Shown here: in pieces, positions 23,981 to 32,832 of the stretch
How positions within the stretch are numbered: position 1 is the stretch's first letter
How the letters are laid out: each line of letters starts with the position of its first letter
Source of the DNA: Eubacterium sp. OM08-24
Lineage (GTDB): Bacteria; Bacillota; Clostridia; Oscillospirales; Acutalibacteraceae
Assembly: GCF_003438075.1 (NCBI RefSeq)
Contig: NZ_QSTA01000010.1
Span: 3,167 to 67,166 of the forward strand
Direction of reading: 5' to 3'
DNA: 64,000 nucleotides
The notes under the pieces: generated by a model
What the model saw: only the letters and a program-made list of their open reading frames with translations
The model's database searches: none
What the model was told of the DNA's origin: nothing
Position numbers and translations under genes: made by a program

Positions 23981-25607
23981 ACTTCACCTTCTTCAACTGC
24001 TCCATAATCTCTGTTTTCAGTTTGTCTCCCTCTGTGAAATATTCCTGCAACTTGTCTGCATATGCTGTCATACGAGCATTAAATTCGTCCTGCGATAATT
24101 CCACATATTCGATTTTTACATCAAAATACTGTCCGGCAGAAAGGGAATACTTCTTTTCCTTGATTTCATCATAAGTGACTGCAACAGAGAAATCATCAAC
24201 AGCTTCTTTATTAAGGAAAGTATCTACGATTTTATCAATTTCAAAATCACGAAGTCTGCGTTTCTGATTGTTTCCGTCTTTGTATTCCTCGCCAAGTTTT
24301 GAAGCGTCTATCAGCACAACTTTTTCTGTTTCTTTGGAATTATCAAAGAACAGGACAGACACATTCGTACCGGTATTTGCAAATACATTTGATGGCATAC
24401 TGATACAGCCATACACGATATGTTCATCTACAATATGCTGTAATATCTTCTTTTCGACACCGGATTTCGCTGTTACAAAACCGGTAGGTACAACAATCGC
24501 ACCTTTTCCTTTTGCTTTAAGGGAATTAAGAACGTGCTGAATAAAAAGGGTGTAAATCGCCATACTCTCTTTTTTCTTCGCTGGAACTTTCGGAACACCA
24601 GCCCAAAAGCGAACTGGCATTGCAGCAATTCGCTCTCTTGTATCTGAAAAGTCCATTTTGAACGGAGGGTTGGATACTACATAGTCAAAAGTTCTGAGTT
24701 CTGTACCGTTGTCGCTCTTGTGATACGGAGCAACAAGCGTATCTCCCTGAATAGCGTGGTCAAGAGAAGATACCAGACCATTCAGAATAAGATTAAGTTT
24801 TAACATCTTATTGCTTCGCTGTGAAATATCTTGTGCAAAAATCGTACACTTATCTTCTCCAATTTGATGAGCAAGAGCCATCAAAAGTGTTCCTGTTCCT
24901 GCCGATGGGTCGTAACATTCTATATTGTGCAAATCAGTTGCTTTACCAACAAGTAATCTTGCCATAATCGTTGCGATAGCGTGTGGAGTATAATACTCTG
25001 CATACTTTCCGCCGCCTGCGGTATTATAGTCTTTAATCAAATATTCAAATATATCTGCAAAGAAATCGTAATGCTGCTCAAATGCTTCCTCAAAAGAGAA
25101 ATTAACAAGCTTATCTACCAATGCACGGGCAAACGGTGCTCTTGCAGCATCATCAGTTACATACTGCGTCAGTTTTTCAAAAAGCGGAATCTTTGTATTC
25201 TGAGCAGTTTGCGTAGAAAATATATCTATATTCTTATCCGCTATGTCTGTCATTGTGCTGTCAAAAATCAGGTCGAAATCACCCTTTGCCTGCTGATTCC
25301 AAAGATTTGCAATCAAATGTTCCGGATATAAGCGTGGAATATCCGATGATAATGTATCAAAAATATCAAGCCTGTCATCTTCTGGCATTTCAGCATAAGT
25401 AAGTTCCCACTTTTCCGCATTCTTTAAAGCAGGACTTACTTTTTTTACTTCATATCCGAATTTATCATTCAAAAATTTATAAAGGAAAACCTGTGTAATA
25501 ATCTTGTATTCATTACCGTCGTTTCCCATACCATAAGTCTGACAGGTCGCTTTTAATGCGTCTATCAGCTCTACGGTTTTTTCTTTTATCGTTTTTGTTT
25601 CTGCCAT
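23973..25607 (-). CDS. hsdM: Type I restriction-modification methyltransferase subunit HsdM
   Basis: The 544-residue protein has an N-terminal HsdM_N helical domain, the SAM motif DPSAGTGTLLMAL, and the catalytic adenine-methylase motif VVSNPPFKMDF. With HsdS it forms the modification enzyme that methylates adenine in a bipartite site. It follows hsdR by 11 nt and overlaps hsdS. Confidence 0.95.
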   Translation of the reverse strand: MAETKTIKEKTVELIDALKATCQTYGMGNDGNEYKIITQVFLYKFLNDKFGYEVKKVSPALKNAEKWELTYAEMPEDDRLDIFDTLSSDIPRLYPEHLIANLWNQQAKGDFDLIFDSTMTDIADKNIDIFSTQTAQNTKIPLFEKLTQYVTDDAARAPFARALVDKLVNFSFEEAFEQHYDFFADIFEYLIKDYNTAGGGKYAEYYTPHAIATIMARLLVGKATDLHNIECYDPSAGTGTLLMALAHQIGEDKCTIFAQDISQRSNKMLKLNLILNGLVSSLDHAIQGDTLVAPYHKSDNGTELRTFDYVVSNPPFKMDFSDTRERIAAMPVRFWAGVPKVPAKKKESMAIYTLFIQHVLNSLKAKGKGAIVVPTGFVTAKSGVEKKILQHIVDEHIVYGCISMPSNVFANTGTNVSVLFFDNSKETEKVVLIDASKLGEEYKDGNNQKRRLRDFEIDKIVDTFLNKEAVDDFSVAVTYDEIKEKKYSLSAGQYFDVKIEYVELSQDEFNARMTAYADKLQEYFTEGDKLKTEIMEQLKKVKYE

Positions 25608-25618
25608 CGTGTTCTCCT

Positions 25619-28600
25619 CTATGCAACTGAATAAGTTTGATTATACTGGTCGAGATACTGCTTCGTTATTCTACTTTGAATAAATTTTCTGTCATCACGA
25701 GCACTCGCTATACCAAGCCTATCAATGCCTAATTTGATTTGTGTCATAACCGTTTGTTCAAAATATGCGTCTTTCTTCAATATATCATTTCGGTCGTATA
25801 CCTTTTGGTCTATATCAGTCTTAATAGACTTCAAAACATCCATAATTGATGCGTCATATTCCGAAACAATCGGTTGTTTATTAGCTGCTTTACGAGCAAG
25901 ATTTTCTTCTCGGATTCTCTTATGAACTCTTGCAAATTTTGCGTCGCCATTATATTTACGGAGCAATACATTATTCTTTTTCTGAAGCTCATCCAATTTT
26001 TTAAGAATTTCCTCCAGTTCTTTTCCTTGTTCCTCAATCTCAGTTATACTTTTCGGTTCAAATCCGTGTTCCTTAAAGCGAAGCAAAAATGCTTCCTGCA
26101 ATGTAATAAATTCTGGGTCGTCCGGGTCAATATTCTGAGTAAAAGCACGAACTGTCTTTCTGTATTTCTCAGTAACATTTTCTTTGCCACCGACAATTTT
26201 TAATTCTTCTTCGCTGATTTTACTGAAGTTGAAAGTAATATCTTCCATAGCTTCATTTACAAGCAGTTTTGTTGTATCGTCGCTTGCAAAGAGTTCCTTT
26301 TGATTTATATTGTCGATATGGTGCTGAACTTCTGAAATAAGAGAAGGCAACTTTGTCAGTTCCATTCTTGCAAAAGTTTCTTTCAGCTCATCATCGCCAA
26401 AAGTTCTTACCAAATTGCAACAATCACGAGCCGCAATCAAAATCTTTTTAAGTTTCAGCAGTTCTTGCTTATCCTCAATCGTGGATATTTCGGTACTAAA
26501 CGCTTCTGCATTATCGGTCGTGTAATTGAAAAGAACCTGCTGCACTTCCTGCATTTGCTGAATAAGTTCCTGCGGGTCTTCAATAACCTGTTTAAACGTA
26601 TCCACTTCATTACCTTTTCCAACTTCATTTGGGTCGTTGAAGCGATTAAGTTCTTTCAAATAGGCTGCATTGGTTTCATCAAAATTACGCTTAATATCAG
26701 CAAAATCAATCACATATCCGTAGTGGTTATCCTTATATGGTCTATTCACTCTTGTGATTGCCTGCAAAAGATTGTGGTCCTTTAACTTTCTTCCAAAATA
26801 CAGTCTTTTCAATCTTGGTGCGTCAAATCCGGTAAGCAGCATATTAAAGACAATAAGAATATCTACCGTCATATTTTTCTTGAAGTTATTGACAATAGTA
26901 TCTCTCGTATCTTTATCATCACTGTCATACAGAATGAGCCCTGCTTTTAGATTACTCTTTAAGGAAGCAGTCCTATTAAGTTCATTTTGGATTTCATCAA
27001 AATAAGCAAATAATTTTCTTGCCTGTTCACTTGTTTCGCATATAATCATTCCGCCCAGAGTATTATCTCCCTGAATTTGTCTAAATCTCTTCAAATCAGT
27101 GATGATATACCGGAGCAGTTCCTTGACATAATTATCGTGTTCTACAATCTGGTTTTTCTTAACATCTTTCTTTTCAACTAATGTTTCGAGTTTCTCATAG
27201 ATTTCAGAAAGACGCTCTTTATACTGAGTTTCTATGTCTTCTCGGATAATTTTCAATGTGTATCCATCTAAAATAGATTTATCATAATAATAAGTGTGAA
27301 GATAGTTTCCGAATACTCTCCACGACTCTCGTTCCTCCTTCAATAAAGGAGTTCCTGTCAACGCAATCTTAATGGCATTTTTGTCTGCGTCCAGAAGATT
27401 TGCCAAGAATGAACCTTCCGGCTTATATCCTCTGTGTGCTTCATCTATAATAAAAACTCTCTGCAAGTTTGTTGCATATGCCGGCAAATCAACCTTTTCT
27501 CTATCTTCTTCAAATCGTTGAATATTAACGACCGTTATTTCCGGCTTTCCTGAGTTTCCCTCCTGTGCCTGATTAGTGCGGAATTGTTCCATAAGTTCAG
27601 CTCGGGAATTTGCAGTTTTAACAACCAAACCACGAGCTTCAAACTCATCAGATGCCTGTTTCAGCAAATCCAGTCGGTCAACAATAAAATAGAACTTCGC
27701 CACCTTGTCGTGCTTGCTGAAGTAATCTGAGAGAACATATGTGAGATTATAAGACAAAGCAGTTTTTCCGCTTCCCTGTGTATGCCATATCACACCGGAA
27801 GTTACACCTTTATCAATTTTTTGTCTGACAATCAAAGCAGCAAACATCTGCTGATAACGCATTATATGTTTTTGGTCTGTAACCTCAATCTTTCCGTCAA
27901 TCTCTTTTTGAAAACGAACATAAGTAATGCCGTACTTCAAAATAAACAGTAGCCTTTCGGGGCTGCACATAGAAGTAAGTACACGATTCGTCGGTGTATA
28001 TGTATCCAAATTTGTCTGATACTCAGGCGTATTATGGATAACCTGACAGTTGAAATCAGATAAAATCTTTCTTTCTACTTCTCTATCTATATCCTTATAT
28101 GGAAAATCTCGATTATATGGAGCAATTTCTAAATTAGTTGGATTTTCTTCTCTGAAGCAATTAAATGGTGCAGATTGTCTCGCTGTTGTACAGTAAAACG
28201 CACCCTGAACAGGAACAATGCCGCCCATTGTGTCATATTCCATATTATTTGAGAAAATCATCAACTGCGTAATGTTCAAAAATCTCCTAAACTTCTTGTT
28301 CGGAAATCTCTGATTATTCATTCTCTTGCTTTCTGCAACCATTCCACCGTGATTGTTCGGCTTCTTAACTTCTACAAAAACAAGTGGTAATCCGTTTATA
28401 AACAAAGTTATATCCGGTCTGAATTCATCTTGGTCACGCTTACAGGTAAATTCAGCAGTAAAATGATATGTATTATTCTTAGGATTTTCAAAATCCACCA
28501 ATCTGATTGGCGAAACTGAAGAAAGTCGTTTATAAAAGCTGTGTCCGAGGTCGTCGTTATCCAGTTCCTGCCTTATCGTTTTCAAAACCTGTTCTGCTTC

Positions 28601-28804
28601 TCCCTTATGTTCGGGATTGAGTTTAACAAATTGTTCCTTGAAAACATTGATTAAGATATTCGTATCCGGATCATAAATAGTCCCAGCCATATCTTCGGTT
28701 ATCTTTCCAAAATAGGTGTATCCAATTCTTGTGAGATGAACCATTGCCGGCATTTGCACACGAGTAGCCTCGTTAAACATATTACGCTTACCATTGCCTG
28801 CCAT
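25619..28804 (-). CDS. hsdR: Type I restriction endonuclease subunit HsdR
   Basis: The 1061 residues include the PD-(D/E)xK nuclease core (RPDITLFINGLPLVFVEVKKP), the motor ATPase with Walker A (WHTQGSGKTALSYNL), DEAH (FIIDEAHRG) and motif VI (AITRVNRPYKD). The C-terminal part binds the HsdM-HsdS core. Length is normal for the family and no frameshift is seen, so restriction is probably active. It is the first structural gene after a small Xre regulator. Confidence 0.95.
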   Translation of the reverse strand: MAGNGKRNMFNEATRVQMPAMVHLTRIGYTYFGKITEDMAGTIYDPDTNILINVFKEQFVKLNPEHKGEAEQVLKTIRQELDNDDLGHSFYKRLSSVSPIRLVDFENPKNNTYHFTAEFTCKRDQDEFRPDITLFINGLPLVFVEVKKPNNHGGMVAESKRMNNQRFPNKKFRRFLNITQLMIFSNNMEYDTMGGIVPVQGAFYCTTARQSAPFNCFREENPTNLEIAPYNRDFPYKDIDREVERKILSDFNCQVIHNTPEYQTNLDTYTPTNRVLTSMCSPERLLFILKYGITYVRFQKEIDGKIEVTDQKHIMRYQQMFAALIVRQKIDKGVTSGVIWHTQGSGKTALSYNLTYVLSDYFSKHDKVAKFYFIVDRLDLLKQASDEFEARGLVVKTANSRAELMEQFRTNQAQEGNSGKPEITVVNIQRFEEDREKVDLPAYATNLQRVFIIDEAHRGYKPEGSFLANLLDADKNAIKIALTGTPLLKEERESWRVFGNYLHTYYYDKSILDGYTLKIIREDIETQYKERLSEIYEKLETLVEKKDVKKNQIVEHDNYVKELLRYIITDLKRFRQIQGDNTLGGMIICETSEQARKLFAYFDEIQNELNRTASLKSNLKAGLILYDSDDKDTRDTIVNNFKKNMTVDILIVFNMLLTGFDAPRLKRLYFGRKLKDHNLLQAITRVNRPYKDNHYGYVIDFADIKRNFDETNAAYLKELNRFNDPNEVGKGNEVDTFKQVIEDPQELIQQMQEVQQVLFNYTTDNAEAFSTEISTIEDKQELLKLKKILIAARDCCNLVRTFGDDELKETFARMELTKLPSLISEVQHHIDNINQKELFASDDTTKLLVNEAMEDITFNFSKISEEELKIVGGKENVTEKYRKTVRAFTQNIDPDDPEFITLQEAFLLRFKEHGFEPKSITEIEEQGKELEEILKKLDELQKKNNVLLRKYNGDAKFARVHKRIREENLARKAANKQPIVSEYDASIMDVLKSIKTDIDQKVYDRNDILKKDAYFEQTVMTQIKLGIDRLGIASARDDRKFIQSRITKQYLDQYNQTYSVA

Positions 28805-28821
28805 ATCCAGACCTCCTTAAT

Positions 28822-29028
28822 TCACTCATCCAAAATAACTTCGCATATATCCCCAATATCGCAATGAAATACTTTGCAAATTCTCATAAGCACATCAAGG
28901 GATACTGTTTCATTCTTATTCAATTTTGTTGCAACAGACGATGAAATCTCCGCAGCACGCATTAAATCTTGTCTTTTCATTTGATTATCAATCATAAGTT
29001 TTTGAAGTTTGTTGTAGCTTATTCTCAT
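28822..29028 (-). CDS. Small Xre-family regulator of the R-M operon
   Basis: This 68-residue protein consists only of a Cro/CI helix-turn-helix (MKRQDLMRAAEISSSVATKLNKNETVSLDVLMRICKVFHCDIGDI), like YozG or restriction controller (C) proteins. It lies 17 nt upstream of hsdR and would set expression of the operon, for example delaying restriction after transfer into a new host. Confidence 0.8.
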   Translation of the reverse strand: MRISYNKLQKLMIDNQMKRQDLMRAAEISSSVATKLNKNETVSLDVLMRICKVFHCDIGDICEVILDE

Positions 29029-29215
29029 CTGTAACGCTCCTTCGTATTCTCCGTTTCTTTTGGTTACAGTTACTCATTTGATATTATACTATGAACAATC
29101 TATTTTTTCAAGATATAGAGATTCATTTGCAACTTCTACCCATTGAGGTGTCACTTTTTACGAACACCTAATACAACTCTTTTAAAGAATAATAAAAAAG
29201 AGATGCCGAAGCACC

Positions 29216-29431
29216 TCAATTATACATTCTATTATTAACGTTCAATGCAATCATTGCTATGACCTTTTCTATCGGCGGCTCTTTTCCGTCCGGTGCAACT
29301 GCTTTCCAGAAAGCTATTGCTTCCGGTTCAGCACTTTTCATTGCTTCCCGAATAGCAAACTGCATTTCCTCCTTTACTGCTTTTTCGGTTGTTCCATTTT
29401 CTTTCGCTATTTGTCTGAAAATGTCGTTCAC
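29216..29431 (-). CDS. Small helical protein, Spo0A C-terminal-like family
   Basis: The 71-residue protein reads FRQIAKENGTTEKAVKEEMQFAIREAM..AFWKAVAPDGKEPPIEKVI. This pattern is common on Clostridial mobile elements and is often grouped with the Spo0A DNA-binding domain. I recall the family rather than recognise clear DNA-contacting residues. It stands alone between the R-M operon and the Xre gene. Confidence 0.5.
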   Translation of the reverse strand: MNDIFRQIAKENGTTEKAVKEEMQFAIREAMKSAEPEAIAFWKAVAPDGKEPPIEKVIAMIALNVNNRMYN

Positions 29432-29586
29432 TTCTACTTCCTCCTATGTCTATTAGTATGTGTCTATCACTGACAGTTGTTGTTATAGCATATTCTCTCT
29501 GTCGAAGTCTCGAAAAATTTGTCGATAGCAGAAATTTTTTATACTGAAAAAAAGAAAGCTCGTCGATTAGGACGAACTTCTGTATT

Positions 29587-29922
29587 TTATGGAAGTATTT
29601 GCTTTGACTGCTTCACAAGTGTATCTATGACTTCATAAATTCTGTTTCTATCTTCAGGAGCAAGTTTTTCAAGCTTTTCATTCAGCATAGAGTTCTTGAC
29701 TGTGTATCCCGTTTCCAAGACATCTGTAAGAATCATATCCGATGATACACCTAAAGCATTTACTATCTTTATGAAAGTTTCGAGTGACGGAATTTTCTCT
29801 CCACGCTCAACCATACCAATATAATTTGTTGTCAAATCTGTTTTCTCAGCCAAATCTTCTTGGCGTAATTTTTTCATCAGTCGATATTTTCTGATGTTCT
29901 TGCCGATTGTAGCGAGTTTCAT
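29587..29922 (-). CDS. Xre-family repressor
   Basis: The ATG at 29922 (MKLATIGKNIRKYR) follows a GGGGGTGATG site and is preferred over the one at 29952, giving 111 residues. The helix-turn-helix covers residues 6-60 (LRQEDLAEKTDLTTNYIGMVERGEKIPSLETF), and the remainder is a helical dimerisation segment. An exact 12-bp inverted repeat pair flanks its promoter region, probably its own operator. The divergent SLOG gene would share that control. Confidence 0.82.
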   Translation of the reverse strand: MKLATIGKNIRKYRLMKKLRQEDLAEKTDLTTNYIGMVERGEKIPSLETFIKIVNALGVSSDMILTDVLETGYTVKNSMLNEKLEKLAPEDRNRIYEVIDTLVKQSKQILP

Positions 29923-29947
29923 CTCATCACCCCCTTGGTGTGTTTCT

Positions 29948-30020
29948 ATCACTAATAGTATAGATTGTGTTCAGTCAAACATATACACACTATTTGGAAG
30001 TGATAATAACTATTAGTGAT
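29948..30020. promoter_or_regulatory. Inverted operator pair between the Xre gene and the SLOG gene
   Basis: ATCACTAATAGT (29948-29959) and its exact reverse complement ACTATTAGTGAT (30009-30020) are 49 bp apart in the divergent control region. A plus-strand -10 box TATACT lies at 30042-30047, before the SLOG gene. Binding by the Xre protein with looping, or two independent operators, are both possible. Confidence 0.7.
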
Positions 30021-30074
30021 GATTTTTTAACTTTTTTATGCTATACTGTATTAAACACGGGGTGATGGTATAGT

Positions 30075-30527
30075 ATGAGTAAAGAAAATACTGCTGTATT
30101 TATAGGGCATAATGAATGCTACGGAGTAACAAGTGAACAGATTAAAGAAGCCATTGTTTCATTTATAGATAAAGGCGTTACTGATTTTTTAAGTGGAGGA
30201 CAAGGCGGATTTGACCGTTTATGTGGTCGTTGTGTTTATGAAGTCAAAAAGCAATATCCTAACATAAATAACTATCTCGTTATCCCTTACCTGTCTTTCA
30301 ATGTATATAATCAAGAGTTGTTCGATTCGATAATATATCCCGATGGCTTTGAAAAATATTACTTCAAAGCCGCCATTCCTGCAAGAAACAAATTTATGGT
30401 GGATAACGCAAACTACGCTATATGCTATGTTAATCACGGATGGGGCGGAGCCGCAAAGACTTATGAAAGAGCGAAGAAAAAAGGCTTGAACATCATCAAT
30501 TTTGGAAATTATGATTTTGAAAGTTAA
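30075..30527 (+). CDS. SLOG-family protein (YspA/DUF1273-like Rossmannoid)
   Basis: The 150 residues form a compact Rossmann-like fold. TAVFIGHNECYG is strand 1, LSGGQGGFDRLCGR the phosphate-binding GG loop, and IPARNKFMVDNANYAICYVNHGWGGAAKTYERAKKKG the rest. SLOG proteins bind or process nucleotide-derived ligands and recur in bacterial conflict systems. It is one of the few plus-strand genes, divergent from an Xre repressor with an inverted operator pair. The ligand is unknown. Confidence 0.7.
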   Translation: MSKENTAVFIGHNECYGVTSEQIKEAIVSFIDKGVTDFLSGGQGGFDRLCGRCVYEVKKQYPNINNYLVIPYLSFNVYNQELFDSIIYPDGFEKYYFKAAIPARNKFMVDNANYAICYVNHGWGGAAKTYERAKKKGLNIINFGNYDFES

Positions 30528-30536
30528 TATGTACTC

Positions 30537-30568
30537 GATGGCTACTCAAACGAGCAGCCATCTTTTTT
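30537..30568 (+). terminator. Terminator of the SLOG gene
   Basis: GATGGCT (30537-30543) pairs with AGCCATC (30556-30562), followed by TTTTTT. It overlaps the stop codon of the convergent CHAP gene. Confidence 0.85.
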
Positions 30569-32228
30569 AATACGCCGGGATACCGTATCCATAGATATTG
30601 CTGCTTCCGACTGCGTACTGTCTTTGCTTGCAGGCGTCGCCTGAGTTACCCTCTACGGTATAGACTGTGCCATTCTCACACTTCTCTACGATACCAACGT
30701 GGTCTGTTGTACCGTCGCCTTCCCAATCAAAGAAGATAATATCTCCTGCCTTTGGTTCATAAGTGCGGTTTTGCCATTTTCCATTTGACTTAAACCAGTT
30801 TGCACCGTCCACACAACCTGCAAATTTCGGAACAAGTCCGCTTTCAATATACCCGCATTGGTCAGCACACCAAGATACGAAGCAGGCACACCATTCCACT
30901 CGGCTGTCAAAACCATACCAACTCCAGTAAGGTTGTCCGCCCTGATTGCCTACCTGCGTCAAGGCAACCTCAACAATCGCCTGATTACCTCCGGCAGTAA
31001 AGGCTCGCCCATACGGATAGTACCTCAGAACGTGAGCCGGATATTGGGTGTCTCCATAACTGTCCCAACCAAGCCTTTGTGCCTGCTGAGTGGAAAACTC
31101 CACTGCATTGGCATAAGAATAACCGCCATACTTTGATTTTACCCAAGAGATATATCCGTTACCGAAGTTGTAGCCTTGCAAAGCAAGTTTGATACGCTCC
31201 ATATCAATCGGACTTTCAACTTCTGCCGAAGTAAGAGCCGCTTTCAATTCCTGAACACCACATTGGATAGAATATTCAGGGTCTTTAATTCCATTGGGTT
31301 CGTGTGGATACTTCGTATTGAAACTTCCTTCTGCTGCCTGCATAGGGTCAAGTCCTCTGCCGCCACTTTCCTGCATCATCACAGCCTTAATCAATTCCAC
31401 ATATTCAGGAATGCCATATTGCTTTGCATACTGTCGTATCAATGGGTCGTATGCTTCCACCTCTGCACTAACCTGCGTATAAGTATTGCTTTCACTTCCG
31501 CCACCAAACATTGCAACAGCACTTCCAAGTAGGACAACAATCATAATAATCACAACTGCTATCCAACCGCCTGCGGCAATAGCAGCAACAAAAGCTTTCG
31601 TACCGGCTATGATTGCTTTTACTGTGGCAATAGTCGCTTTTGCTGCGGCTTTCACAGCATTTGCAGTTGCTTTCGCTGTCGCCTTTGCTGCCTGTGCCGC
31701 TTTCTGTGAAGCCTTAACGGTGGCTTGTGCTGTTTTCTGTGCGGTTTTTGCTGTCTGCTGACTGGTCTTAATGCTTGCCTTTGCGGTATGTTCGGCAGTC
31801 TTAACAGACCTCTGCGTTGTTTTCGCCGCTTCCTTACTAGCAAGTTTGATGTTCTTCTTGCCGGCAGAAGTAGCCGACTGTTTGACCATTTTCTCCGGTT
31901 TTTCAAACGTTTTGATTGCCGATGATGTCTGCGTCTGTGCTGAAGAACTGCCAACCGTTGTAGTTCTTCCTTGCGTTCTCTGAGCGTTCATTGACTTTTC
32001 GGCTCTCTGCTGTTTGAAACGTTGAATGCCGTCTTTGGCAGATTGGATATTCTGCTTTGTTTCCTGAACACCTTTTCGCCCTGCTTTATCAAAAGCATAT
32101 GCACCTTTATGTGCAATTTCATCAATTCCGGCTTCCGTCTTATCAGCAGCATATTCTTCCGCAGTATTTTCATTTGCATTTACCGAATGTTCCGCTTTGT
32201 CCTTTGTGGCGATATATGCCTGTTTCAT
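30567..32228 (-). CDS. Conjugation cell-wall hydrolase: lysozyme-like plus CHAP domains
   Basis: The 553 residues start with an Ala/Lys/Thr/Gln-rich repeat region (about 60-215) and one membrane segment (AAGGWIAVVIIMIVVLLGSAVAMF). A lysozyme-like transglycosylase follows (YVELIKAVMMQESGG), then a C-terminal CHAP amidase/endopeptidase (VEWCACFVSWCADQCGY; TTDHVGIVEK). It opens peptidoglycan for the mating channel, like CwlT or VirB1. Upstream, in frame, a GTG at 32306 with an AAGGAGG site begins 24 conserved-looking codons (MADIKTRDTVKGTIKTLDK) that end at TAG (32232-32234), 3 nt before the ATG used here. The family normally reads through this point. Confidence 0.85.
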   Translation of the reverse strand: MKQAYIATKDKAEHSVNANENTAEEYAADKTEAGIDEIAHKGAYAFDKAGRKGVQETKQNIQSAKDGIQRFKQQRAEKSMNAQRTQGRTTTVGSSSAQTQTSSAIKTFEKPEKMVKQSATSAGKKNIKLASKEAAKTTQRSVKTAEHTAKASIKTSQQTAKTAQKTAQATVKASQKAAQAAKATAKATANAVKAAAKATIATVKAIIAGTKAFVAAIAAGGWIAVVIIMIVVLLGSAVAMFGGGSESNTYTQVSAEVEAYDPLIRQYAKQYGIPEYVELIKAVMMQESGGRGLDPMQAAEGSFNTKYPHEPNGIKDPEYSIQCGVQELKAALTSAEVESPIDMERIKLALQGYNFGNGYISWVKSKYGGYSYANAVEFSTQQAQRLGWDSYGDTQYPAHVLRYYPYGRAFTAGGNQAIVEVALTQVGNQGGQPYWSWYGFDSRVEWCACFVSWCADQCGYIESGLVPKFAGCVDGANWFKSNGKWQNRTYEPKAGDIIFFDWEGDGTTDHVGIVEKCENGTVYTVEGNSGDACKQRQYAVGSSNIYGYGIPAY

Positions 32229-32231
32229 TTT

Positions 32232-32306
32232 CTAACCGGCAATGGCGACTTTATCCAAAGTCTTTATCGTACCCTTGACCGTATCTCTTGTTTTAATATC
32301 AGCCAC
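32232..32306 (-). CDS. 24-codon leader ORF, original N-terminus of the hydrolase
   Basis: A GTG start after AAGGAGG encodes MADIKTRDTVKGTIKTLDK and five more residues, then stops at TAG. The downstream hydrolase ATG is in the same frame after one lysine codon. I read this as the authentic start of the hydrolase, split by an amber codon. Translation of the main part would depend on re-initiation at the adjacent ATG or on suppression. Confidence 0.65.
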   Translation of the reverse strand: MADIKTRDTVKGTIKTLDKVAIAG

Positions 32307-32320
32307 ATCAAACCTCCTTC

Positions 32321-32815
32321 CTAAGCCGGTTGAATAACTCTCTTGAATTTTGTCGAACTGTCGGCAATATACTCGTTAATCAATCGGCTTTCTGCTTTTG
32401 TTTCGGGATAAGCGATAATAGAGATTGTCTTTGCGTTCCAATCGAGGGTGTAACTGTCGCTTGCCACATTTGTGATGTGGTGCTGTGCAAGGAAGTCTCG
32501 CAAACGCTTCATTTCTTCAAGGTCGTCGGACATAATCACATTCACATATGTTCTGTCCTTAGACATTTTCTCATTGATAAAGCAGGCGAGAGAACAACCC
32601 ACACCACCTGCAACGGCAACAACAAGCATTGCAATCTCGTTATTCGCAGAAACAACTCTTTTCGTTATCCAAAAATAAATGAAGTCGGATATGATAACCA
32701 CAATGCCTGCAAGTATCCACCGACTTCTTTGTACTAATATTGTTTTTGTGGTACTTAGGGCATTGTCCACAACTTTCGCTGTGAACAACACCGCTAAATT
32801 TATCAAACTAATCAT
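32321..32815 (-). CDS. Membrane protein of the conjugation locus (UPF0316/DUF5698-like)
   Basis: The 164-residue protein starts with hydrophobic helices (LINLAVLFTAKVVDNALSTTKTILVQR; GIVVIISDFIYFWIT; IAMLVVAVAGGVGCSLACF). It ends in a soluble DUF2179-like domain of about 60 residues (MSDDLEEMKRLRDFL onward). The VDNALSTTKTIL segment is the DUF5698 signature. Such genes accompany sortase B and CHAP genes in Tn1549-like elements. The role is unknown and may be in signalling or assembly. Confidence 0.7.
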   Translation of the reverse strand: MISLINLAVLFTAKVVDNALSTTKTILVQRSRWILAGIVVIISDFIYFWITKRVVSANNEIAMLVVAVAGGVGCSLACFINEKMSKDRTYVNVIMSDDLEEMKRLRDFLAQHHITNVASDSYTLDWNAKTISIIAYPETKAESRLINEYIADSSTKFKRVIQPA

Positions 32816-32832
32816 ACAAGGCTTATCCCTCC

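Noticed and set aside
31652..31954. Arg/Lys/Gln-rich 100-codon frame
   Set aside because: It is a frame-shifted reading of the repetitive Ala/Lys region of the hydrolase; such low-complexity DNA opens several frames.
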